Positions 1 to 5,049 of a stretch of DNA of 8,009 bases are shown one piece after another (within the stretch, counting starts at the first letter, position 1; each line of letters opens with the position of its first letter). Origin of the DNA: JAMXLO01 sp041487355 (GTDB taxonomy: Bacteria > Pseudomonadota > Alphaproteobacteria > Acetobacterales > Acetobacteraceae); contig JBGPND010000226.1 of the NCBI GenBank assembly GCA_041487355.1, positions 1 through 8,009 of the forward strand, in the 5' to 3' direction. A program made the position numbers and the translations under genes. Under the pieces are notes generated by a model. The model ran no database searches and had not been told where the DNA came from. It was given only the letters and a program-made list of their open reading frames with translations.

Positions 1-359
1 GCATCAGTGCCGTATCTGGTGCCGGATCCGGCGCGGGTCGCGGCCTGGCGCCGCAAGCCATGCCGTGTGTGATCGATGCGCTGGCCACGCCGCAACCGCT
101 CGACGAATTCGCCGCGGCGCTGGGAGCGACGGATCTGCTGCTGACGGTGGACACGATGGCGGCACATTGCGCCGGGGCCATGGCGCATCCGGTGTGGGTG
201 GCGCTGCCGAGCGATCCGCACTGGCTCTGGGGTTTGCGGCGCGAGACCAGCCCCTGGTGTCCCGGCGCGCGCCTGTTCCGCCAGCGGAGTCCTGGTGGCT
301 GGGACGACGTGGTTCTGCGTTGGTGCGGCGCCCTGCGGGAATGGCTTCGCCGCACCTGA
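1..359 (+). pseudogene. GT9-like glycosyltransferase, 3' remnant with internal deletion and frameshift
   Basis: This is the end of a protein of the tetratricopeptide/GT9-like (heptosyltransferase-fold) glycosyltransferase type, which transfers sugars from nucleotide donors. Frame 3 reads to the stop at 357-359 and carries the typical C-terminal blocks: LDEFAAALGATDLLLTVDT, then AHCAGAM, PVWVALP, and SPWCPGARLFRQ. In frame 1 at 7-57 there is VPYLVPDPARVAAWRRK, which in this family sits roughly 80-90 residues upstream of the VDT block; frame 1 then stops at 70-72. The two blocks are therefore too close and out of frame with each other, which suggests a deletion plus frameshift around positions 50-75. 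The gene starts before the window. If the frame-1 match were chance, the frame-3 part alone would be the intact 3' end of a gene. Family assignment is fairly sure; the broken status is likely but needs the upstream sequence. Confidence 0.7.
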
Positions 360-433
360 TGTCTGGCGCATCCGTACAGAAACGCAACATGTGATGATGT
401 AGTCTTGCCCCATAAGAAGAAGGGGGAGCACGT
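360..433. other. intergenic spacer after the glycosyltransferase remnant
   Basis: No gene is supported here. The only clear signal is the purine-rich run AGGGGGAG at 421-428, which would serve as a Shine-Dalgarno sequence for a GTG at 434. I see no convincing sigma70 boxes and no terminator hairpin with a T tract. Confidence 0.4.
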
Positions 434-523
434 GTGGCCAGTTCACGCGAGCTGTGCGCCCGCGCGGGGACCATTCGCAGGCGCGCCGCGACATCCGACC
501 GTGAGACAGGCGAACTCGTCTAG
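434..523 (+). CDS. possible 29-aa leader or small peptide
   Basis: A GTG at 434 opens 29 codons ending at TAG 521-523. Its support is the strong Shine-Dalgarno sequence AGGGGGAG at 421-428, five bases upstream. The product is short, polar and arginine-rich, with no membrane segment or recognised motif. It lies in the same frame as the 37-aa ORF that begins ten bases after its stop, so the two may be pieces of one longer ancestral frame interrupted by the TAG. Alternatively it is a short translated leader coupling translation to the downstream ORF. A GTG at 432 gives another short frame whose stop overlaps the ATG at 533, but its spacing to the Shine-Dalgarno is too tight. The call rests on the ribosome-binding site alone. 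Confidence 0.25.
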   Translation: MASSRELCARAGTIRRRAATSDRETGELV

Positions 524-532
524 GCTGCTGCC

Positions 533-646
533 ATGAGACGCTATCCGGACGGCAACTACCGCTTACGGCCGGGAGACTGGCTGATCCTGCTGATCGGCGT
601 CGTGCTGGTCATCGGATCCGGCCTGGTCGTGCTGCGGGTCTTCTAG
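533..646 (+). CDS. small single-span membrane protein (37 aa)
   Basis: This ATG-started ORF encodes a polar, basic N-terminus (MRRYPDGNYRLRPGDW) followed by about 20 strongly hydrophobic residues (LILLIGVVLVIG and on to VLRVF), the shape of a single transmembrane helix with a cytoplasmic basic end. No family is recognised. It ends ten bases before the GTG start of the papain-like peptidase candidate, so the two are probably co-transcribed. The ribosome-binding site is weak, which fits translation coupled to the tiny ORF upstream. The composition, with acidic/basic ends and a clean hydrophobic core, argues against chance, but at 37 codons this stays tentative. Its function is unknown; it could anchor or modulate a neighbouring protein. 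Confidence 0.5.
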   Translation: MRRYPDGNYRLRPGDWLILLIGVVLVIGSGLVVLRVF

Positions 647-656
647 ACCTCCGGGC

Positions 657-1139
657 GTGCTGTCATTGCTTGACAGTTTCGAAGCGGCGCCGCAGCGTTG
701 GGTCATGGACGTCAAGCAGGCCTGCGAAACCTTGTGGGACTGTTACCAGGGCGACTGCTCCGGCTTCGTCCGTGCGGTGGCCGAGGCGGTGGGCGTGATG
801 CTCCAGGGCGACGCCAACGCGATCGCCGACACGCTGCGTGCCGGCAAGGATGGTTGGGAGAAGCTCGCGGACGGCTGCGCCGCGGCGGCAGCGGCCCAGG
901 ACCGGCTGGTGATCGGCGGCCTGCGTGGCGATCACCAGGCGACGCCCGATCCACACGGCCATGTCGTCGTCGTGGTCGAAGGTCCGCTGAACCGCGGCCG
1001 CTACCCGACCGCCTGGTGGGGCAGCCTGGCCGGCACGCCGGCGAAGAATGACACCATCAACTACGCGTGGGTCGAACATGATCGCGACACGGTGGTGTAC
1101 GCCGCACACGCCCTGCCGGCCGGAACCGGTCCGTCATGA
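657..1139 (+). CDS. putative papain-like (CHAP/NlpC-type) cysteine peptidase or amidase
   Basis: This 160-aa protein has a Cys motif near its start (YQGDCSGFVRAV, Cys34) and, about 68 residues later, a His in HGHVVVVVEGPL (His102). This Cys-then-His order with a following beta strand is the layout of papain-fold amidases and peptidases (CHAP, NlpC/P60), many of which cut peptidoglycan stems. A second conserved-looking block, YPTAWWGSLAG, follows, then an aromatic-rich C-terminus (INYAWVEHDRD). There is no signal peptide or membrane segment, so substrate access is unclear; it may act in the cytoplasm or be exported by another route. The GTG at 657 is the longest start and has no clear ribosome-binding site. 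ATG at 705 (codon 17) is an alternative that would still keep the catalytic region. The specific family is not recognised with certainty. Its 3' end overlaps that of the convergent GTPase gene by six bases. Confidence 0.6.
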   Translation: MLSLLDSFEAAPQRWVMDVKQACETLWDCYQGDCSGFVRAVAEAVGVMLQGDANAIADTLRAGKDGWEKLADGCAAAAAAQDRLVIGGLRGDHQATPDPHGHVVVVVEGPLNRGRYPTAWWGSLAGTPAKNDTINYAWVEHDRDTVVYAAHALPAGTGPS

Positions 1140-2198
1140 CGCTGCCGCGTCGTTGAAGGCGCGCAGACCCTCCTCGATCACGTCGCGCGGCAGATCGCGG
1201 GTGATGAACACCAGGCGAGACGTGCGCGGATCGCCGTCCGGCCAGGCCGAGAGAAGCACGGGTGGATGGAACAGGTGCTGCACGCCGTGGATCGCCACCG
1301 GGCGGTCATGGCCGGCAAGGTTCAGAATTCCCTTGATGCGCAGCAGCGATTCGCCGCGCGTCGCGATCAGCATGTCGAGCCAGGTGGCGATGCCCTGCCA
1401 GTGCAGCGGCTGATCGAAGGTCAGGCAGAACGCGGCGATGCGCGCGTCGTGGCGGTTGGGATCGTGGTGCATGCCCCCGGCCCCCGACTTGATCGGGGGT
1501 TGACCCGGGGAATGATGGTGCTGCGTGTCGGCGTAGGCCTCGGCATCCAGCCAGCCACGCACATCGGGGATCTTGCTGTCGGGATCGAACAGGCCGGCAT
1601 GCAGCAGCGCCGTGGCATTCACCTCGCCATGCACCGCGGCAAGCAGCGGTGCGCCAGGGTTCAGCCGATGCAGACGTTCGCGTAGCGCCGCCGGATCGGC
1701 GAGGTCGGTCTTGCTCAGCACGATGCGGTCGGCGACGGCCACCTGCCGCACGGCCTCCGGCTGCGCGTCCAGCTGCGTCGTGCCGTTCACTGCATCGACC
1801 ACGGTGACGATGCCATCCAGCCGATAGGCGCGCGCCGCGACCGGGTCGCTCATCAGCGTGGCGAGGATCGGCGCCGGATCGGCAAGCCCGGTGGTCTCGA
1901 TGACGACGCGCCGCACCTCGCCCGCCGTGACGCGCGGCAGCAGATCCTGCAGCGCGCGGGACAGATCGCCGCGCACCGTGCAGCACAGGCAGCCGGCATT
2001 CAGCAGCACCGTGTTCTCGTCGAGCTTTTCCACCAGCAGGTGATCGAGGCCGATCTCGCCGAACTCGTTGACCAGCACCGCGGTGCCGGCCAGCGCGGGC
2101 TGGCGCAGCAGATGGTTCAGCACTGTCGTCTTGCCGGCGCCGAGGAACCCGGTCAGCACGGTGACCGGTACCGTGTCAGCCATGCCGATGCCCGCCAT
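1134..2198 (-). CDS. COG0523/CobW-type G3E GTPase, zinc metallochaperone-like
   Basis: This is a G3E-family P-loop GTPase of the COG0523 group, cytoplasmic proteins that use GTP hydrolysis to deliver or handle metal, mostly zinc. Motifs in order: Walker A GFLGAGKTT (residues 17-25), NEFGEIGLD (44-52), the diagnostic metal site GCLCC (69-73), the IETTGLADP switch region (100-108), and the SKTD guanine-specificity motif (162-165). A His-rich loop (QHHH, then HHDPNRHD) precedes the CobW C-terminal domain. The length of 354 aa is normal. Between the two His clusters sit 14 extra residues (230-243) encoded by a palindrome, an apparent in-frame insertion. The start at 2198 overlaps the hisI stop by 23 bases; ATG 2183 (MADTVPVTVL) is equally reasonable and overlaps by 8. 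Either way it is translationally coupled to hisI, which suggests HisI as a client. Confidence 0.93.
   Translation of the reverse strand: MAGIGMADTVPVTVLTGFLGAGKTTVLNHLLRQPALAGTAVLVNEFGEIGLDHLLVEKLDENTVLLNAGCLCCTVRGDLSRALQDLLPRVTAGEVRRVVIETTGLADPAPILATLMSDPVAARAYRLDGIVTVVDAVNGTTQLDAQPEAVRQVAVADRIVLSKTDLADPAALRERLHRLNPGAPLLAAVHGEVNATALLHAGLFDPDSKIPDVRGWLDAEAYADTQHHHSPGQPPIKSGAGGMHHDPNRHDARIAAFCLTFDQPLHWQGIATWLDMLIATRGESLLRIKGILNLAGHDRPVAIHGVQHLFHPPVLLSAWPDGDPRTSRLVFITRDLPRDVIEEGLRAFNDAAAS
1471..1513. repeat. palindromic element inside the COG0523 GTPase gene
   Basis: The segment folds on itself. The inner stem CCCCCGA (1481-1487) pairs with TCGGGGG (1493-1499) around the loop CTTGA. The outer stem ATGCCCCCGG (1471-1480) pairs with CCGGGGAAT (1505-1513), with one mismatch and one bulge. 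The CTTGA loop and the GGG/CCC arms resemble the larger palindrome at 3337-3408, so the two are probably members or relatives of one repeat family. Read on the minus strand it contributes 14 codons, glycine- and proline-rich, placed between two His clusters that are contiguous in typical relatives. This looks like an in-frame insertion, though the comparison to relatives is from memory. Confidence 0.6.
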
Positions 2199-2592
2199 AC
2201 AAGGTTTCCGGTGAAACCAACGGCGCCGCGATTTCCACCAGCGCGCCGTCGCGCGCCGCGCGGAAGAAGCAGTTGCGCCGGCCGGTGTGGCAGGCTACAC
2301 CCTCCTGATCGACCAGCAGCAGCAGCGTGTCGCCGTCGCAGTCGACGCGCAGCTCCTTCAGGTGCTGCACCTGGCCCGAGGTCTCGCCCTTGCGCCACAG
2401 CGCGCCGCGGCTGCGGCTAAAATAGCAGACGCGGTTGGTGGCGAGCGTCTCGGCCACCGCGTCGCGGTTCATCCAGGCCAGCATCAGCACCTCGCCGGTG
2501 TCGTGCTGCTGGGCGATGGCGGGGACCAGGCCGGCGGCGTCGAACCGGATGGCGGCAAGCACCTGGGCGGTCTCTGTGTGTTGTTCGCTCAT
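2176..2592 (-). CDS. hisI: phosphoribosyl-AMP cyclohydrolase (HisI)
   Basis: HisI opens the adenine ring of phosphoribosyl-AMP in the third step of histidine biosynthesis; it is a cytoplasmic dimer that needs zinc and magnesium. The 138-aa product shows the family signatures: GEVLMLAWMN (33-42), YFSRSRGALWRKGETSG (57-73), the magnesium site VDCDGDT with Asp84, Asp86 and Asp88, and zinc ligands Cys85, Cys101 and Cys108 (CHTGRRNCFF). Nothing catalytic is missing. The start at 2592 (MSEQHTETAQ) was chosen because the open frame upstream has no homology and would run into the divergent gene. It is monofunctional, with no HisE domain, and does not sit in a his operon here. Instead it overlaps a COG0523 zinc GTPase. 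The divergent spacer of 46 bp must hold its promoter. The enzyme identity is very secure; whether it is the only hisI in the genome is unknown. Confidence 0.96.
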   Translation of the reverse strand: MSEQHTETAQVLAAIRFDAAGLVPAIAQQHDTGEVLMLAWMNRDAVAETLATNRVCYFSRSRGALWRKGETSGQVQHLKELRVDCDGDTLLLLVDQEGVACHTGRRNCFFRAARDGALVEIAAPLVSPETLYGGHRHG

Positions 2593-2638
2593 GGCTGTTA
2601 TCTTGGGGCCGAGCAGCCCCTGGGGAAAGGTGCCAGCC
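2593..2638. promoter_or_regulatory. short divergent promoter region between hisI and the bicupin gene
   Basis: Only 46 bases separate two divergent start codons, so control signals for both genes must lie here or reach into the coding regions. It contains a small dyad, GGGGC (2605-2609) with GCCCC (2616-2620), and the Shine-Dalgarno GGGGAAAGG (2622-2630) of the plus-strand gene. No clear -35/-10 pair and no AT-rich Zur-type palindrome is visible. Confidence 0.4.
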
Positions 2639-3355
2639 ATGCCAGTGACCGCCTCGGCCGATGCAGTGCGCGCGACGCGGCGGCGTGCCAGTTCCAACGG
2701 CACCTTGTTCTGGCTGACCAGCTATATGGGCGCCAACCGCTACACCCAGAGCGCAGGCGAGCCGCCGGGGCCGGGCGCGATCTACCCGATGGCCTTCCTG
2801 GTCGAGCAGGACGGCGACGAGGCGGTGGGCGCGCATTATCATCAGGCCGACCAGTTTCAGGTGATGATTGCCGGCAGCGGCCGGCTCGGCTCGCACGATG
2901 TGGCGCCGGTGGCGGTGCATTTCGCTGGCGCCTATTCGCCGTACGGACCGCTGCGGGCCGGCGCCGGGGGCCTGCACTACTTCACCTTGCGCAACGGCTG
3001 GGACCCCGGCGCAAGCTACATGGAGTTCCCCGACAACCGCGCCGGTTTGCGCGCCGTGCCGCGCCGGCACCGCGAGGCGGTAGGCGAGACGGGCGCGCCC
3101 GCGCCGGACGGTTTCTGCGCCAGGCGCCACCGGATCGCGCCAGGTGCCAGCGAGACCGGGCCCGATCCGGCAACCGGCGCCGGCCAGTTCTGGCTGGTGC
3201 TGTCCGGCAGCCTGATGCTGGGAGGGGCGGTGTTGCCGCCGAACTCCTGCGTCTTCGTCTATCCCGACGAGGCCCCGCTTATCGCCACTGCCGGAGCGGA
3301 CGGGCTGGAGGTTCTCGCCATGCAGTTCCCGCTTCACCGTCATGCTCGGGCTTGA
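2639..3355 (+). CDS. bicupin-fold protein of unknown function
   Basis: This 238-aa protein appears to hold two cupin (double-stranded beta-helix) domains. The first, about residues 47-118, carries the metal-ligand pattern: His66 and His68 in GAHYHQADQFQVMI, Gln72, and a later His94 in VAVHFAGAYSPYGPL. The second, about 165-230, has the cupin-like rise GQFWLVLSGSLMLGG, then VLPPNSCVFV and ATAGADGLEVLAMQFP, but lacks the His pair, so it is probably structural. No signal peptide is seen, so it should be cytoplasmic. The substrate and reaction are unknown; cupins include dioxygenases, isomerases and binding proteins. The start at 2639 was chosen for the Shine-Dalgarno GGGGAAAGG eight bases upstream, instead of the longer frame from 2435 that overlaps hisI. 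The last residues, RHARA, and the stop codon come from the left arm of a palindromic repeat, so the native C-terminus may have differed. Confidence 0.75.
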   Translation: MPVTASADAVRATRRRASSNGTLFWLTSYMGANRYTQSAGEPPGPGAIYPMAFLVEQDGDEAVGAHYHQADQFQVMIAGSGRLGSHDVAPVAVHFAGAYSPYGPLRAGAGGLHYFTLRNGWDPGASYMEFPDNRAGLRAVPRRHREAVGETGAPAPDGFCARRHRIAPGASETGPDPATGAGQFWLVLSGSLMLGGAVLPPNSCVFVYPDEAPLIATAGADGLEVLAMQFPLHRHARA

Positions 3356-3408
3356 CCCGAGCATCTGCGTCCGCAAGCAGATGCTCGGGTCAAGCCCGAG
3401 CATGACGG
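3337..3408. repeat. perfect 32-bp inverted repeat (intergenic palindromic element)
   Basis: The arms 3337-3368 and 3377-3408 are exact reverse complements around an 8-base loop. Each arm is itself a smaller hairpin: ATGCTCGGG and CCCGAGCAT around CTTGA (3342-3364), and around TCAAG (3381-3403). This nested form is typical of dispersed alphaproteobacterial intergenic repeats. It lies between the convergent ends of the bicupin and VOC genes, where it could act as a bidirectional terminator or RNA-stabilising hairpin, although it has no T tract. The bicupin stop (3353-3355) falls within the left arm. Confidence 0.92.
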
Positions 3409-3418
3409 CGGGCCGCGA

Positions 3419-3952
3419 TTACGTCGGCCAGCCGGTGCGGATCGGGTCCTTGCCGTCCCAGCCGACCGCGGCCTCGCGCACCCCATCGAAGATGCGCCTG
3501 CGGGTCGGCGTGGCGTGCGACATCTCGATGATCGTGCCGGGGTGGCCCTCGTTGCGGAAATACACGAAGCGGCCGCGCGGCGCGTCGCCCTCCTGGCCGA
3601 CGACATAGCTGTTGGCGAGCGCACGCTGATAGAGCTCGTCGTAGTTCTCCGGCCAGCTCGACCAGTGCTGCAAGCCGCCCCGCGGGTTCGCGGCGAGGAA
3701 GTCGCGATACATGCTGGGATGGTCGGAGCGCTGCTGGATCAGCTCGATCTGCATGTCGCCGGAGTTGGCGAGCCCGATCGAGACATGGATGTCGTCGTAG
3801 CGTTTCCCGGCATAGGTGAACGCGGTCAGCGGCAGGCGGTCGGCATAGAACCACGGGCCGACGCCGCAGACCTCGATCCAGTGCTTCATCGCGGCTTCGA
3901 CGTCGCGCACGACGTAGCCCATCTGGCGCAGCGATCCGAACAGACGGCTCAT
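3419..3952 (-). CDS. VOC-superfamily (glyoxalase/bleomycin-resistance fold) protein
   Basis: This 177-aa protein is of the vicinal-oxygen-chelate fold, a paired beta-alpha-beta-beta-beta design that holds one divalent metal. The N-terminal module begins LRQMGYVVRDVEAAMKHW and ends with MQIELIQ. The second module carries GGLQHWSSWPENYDELY and closes with HPGTIIEMSH. The four positions expected to bind metal are Gln10, Glu70, His96 and Glu143, the pattern seen in methylmalonyl-CoA epimerase and related lyases, so it is probably an active enzyme; its substrate is not identifiable. The start at 3952 was chosen because GGGAGGA lies six bases upstream (plus-strand 3959-3965); the longer start at 3967 overlaps that site. 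It follows the EamA permease gene by 39 bases on the same strand and is probably co-transcribed with it. Confidence 0.88.
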   Translation of the reverse strand: MSRLFGSLRQMGYVVRDVEAAMKHWIEVCGVGPWFYADRLPLTAFTYAGKRYDDIHVSIGLANSGDMQIELIQQRSDHPSMYRDFLAANPRGGLQHWSSWPENYDELYQRALANSYVVGQEGDAPRGRFVYFRNEGHPGTIIEMSHATPTRRRIFDGVREAAVGWDGKDPIRTGWPT

Positions 3953-3991
3953 GGCGGGTCCTCCCATACAGTCAATCGTCGCCCGCAGTCT

Positions 3992-4939
3992 TCAGCGAAG
4001 CACCGCACTTGTCGACTGGCGCGGGAAGGCGGGCGCAGTGCGGCGACGCGCTGCCTCCCGCCTGGCGATCCAGGTCGTGGCGACGAAGATCACCAGCCCG
4101 CCGAGAATGGTGCTGCCGGTGGGCGTGTCGCCGAACACCAGGAACCCCATCAGCGTGGCCCAGATCAGGTCGAGGAAACGCACCGGCTGCGTCGCGGACA
4201 CATCGGCCACGCGATAGGCCTGCGTGGCGCAGTAATGCGCGCAACTGCCGAGGATGCCGGCTGCCAGGAACCACAGGCATTGCACCGGCGAGGGCCAGAT
4301 CCAGTGCAGCACAGCGAGCGGAAACGAGAATAGCGATATCGTCAGGCACTGCCACACCACGATCACCTCGGTCCGGTCGCGGCGTGTCAGCGCCTTGGTG
4401 ATGAGCTGCGAAGCGGCGAACAACGGCGCCGAACCGAGCATCATCAGATCATAGAACCCGGTCGTGCCGGACAGCTTCGGCCAGACGACGATGATCACGC
4501 CGGCGAAGCCGATCACCGCGGAGAGCCAGCGCGTCCACATCATGGGCTCACGGAAGAACAGCACGGCGCCGATCATCACGAAGATCGGCCCGGTGAAGCC
4601 GATCGCGGTGGTGTCCGCGAGCGGCAGGTGCGGCAGCGCCATGAACCACAGCAGCATTCCCGACGTGTGCGCCGCACCGCGCCAGAGCTGGCCCACCAGC
4701 CCGTTCGGATGATAGGCGCGGAAGCCGACGCGCAGGATGAACGGCAGCATCACCAGCGCGCCGCTGATATAGCGCAGGAACTGCGCCTCGATCGGCGGCA
4801 GTTGCAGCGTGATGACGCGCAACAGTGCGTTCAGCACGCCGAAGATCGCGCCCGACAGCACCATCCACGCCATGCCCTGAACGGTGGGCCGCAACAGCAT
4901 ATCGGGGATGGGGAGGCGGCCGGGACGTGAGATGCGCAT
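3992..4939 (-). CDS. EamA/DMT-family permease
   Basis: This is an inner-membrane protein of the drug/metabolite transporter superfamily, with ten predicted transmembrane helices formed by two EamA repeats. In the 315-aa form the first repeat runs from about residue 22 (GMAWMVLSGAIFGVLN) to about 155 (GFAGVIIVVWP), and the second from about 165 (LMMLGSAPLFAASQLITKAL) to about 300 (LGGLVIFVATTW). Typical features include LRYISGALVMLPF, ADTTAIGFTGPIFVMIGAVLFF and the late ATLMGFLVFGDTP. The charged tail is cytoplasmic and Arg-rich. Relatives export amino acids or metabolites, but the substrate cannot be read from sequence. ATG 4939 has a weak AAGG upstream; ATG 4969 and 4900 are alternatives, and the choice does not affect the membrane core. 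The VOC gene follows it, and the solute-binding-fold gene diverges from it. Confidence 0.88.
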   Translation of the reverse strand: MRISRPGRLPIPDMLLRPTVQGMAWMVLSGAIFGVLNALLRVITLQLPPIEAQFLRYISGALVMLPFILRVGFRAYHPNGLVGQLWRGAAHTSGMLLWFMALPHLPLADTTAIGFTGPIFVMIGAVLFFREPMMWTRWLSAVIGFAGVIIVVWPKLSGTTGFYDLMMLGSAPLFAASQLITKALTRRDRTEVIVVWQCLTISLFSFPLAVLHWIWPSPVQCLWFLAAGILGSCAHYCATQAYRVADVSATQPVRFLDLIWATLMGFLVFGDTPTGSTILGGLVIFVATTWIARREAARRRTAPAFPRQSTSAVLR

Positions 4940-5049
4940 TGCGCGGCAGCCTTGCCGATCGGTTCGCATGTGGCAAGCGGACGCCCGGCGGTGTAGTCCG
5001 TTGCAGATCCCGCATGCTTGCGAGTCGCCAGGACCTCCAAATACAATGC
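4940..5049. promoter_or_regulatory. divergent intergenic region, EamA permease / solute-binding-fold gene
   Basis: These 110 bases separate two outward-facing genes and should contain both promoters. I see no strong -35/-10 pair and no long dyad that would mark an operator. A weak AGGA at about 5032-5035 lies far upstream of the plus-strand ATG at 5050. Confidence 0.35.

Noticed and set aside
4..474. 156-codon open frame on the minus strand
   Set aside because: It lies opposite the glycosyltransferase remnant, is Arg/Pro/Ala-rich as expected of a GC-rich shadow frame, and shows no motif.
663..1109. 148-codon minus-strand frame opposite the hydrolase candidate
   Set aside because: It is a shadow frame; the plus-strand product has coherent Cys and His motifs.
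2435..2638. N-terminal extension of the bicupin gene from ATG 2435
   Set aside because: It would be antisense to hisI codons and adds Ser/Ala-rich sequence with no homology; ATG 2639 has a good ribosome-binding site.
2593..2638. Possible Zur box for the hisI-GTPase pair
   Set aside because: The spacer is GC-rich and shows only a five-base dyad, not the AT-rich palindrome expected of Zur sites.
2417..3403. 328-codon minus-strand frame opposite the bicupin gene
   Set aside because: It reads through the palindromic repeat and has no recognisable motif; the bicupin has a ribosome-binding site and motifs.
2287..3405. 372-codon plus-strand frame across hisI and the bicupin gene
   Set aside because: It is antisense to an unmistakable hisI and out of frame with the bicupin gene; its sequence is low-complexity.
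3337..3408. Rho-independent terminator
   Set aside because: The hairpin is strong but no T tract follows on either strand, so I call it a palindromic repeat with possible terminator activity.
3515..4333. 272-codon plus-strand frame opposite the VOC and EamA genes
   Set aside because: It spans two real genes and their gap on the other strand, with no motifs.
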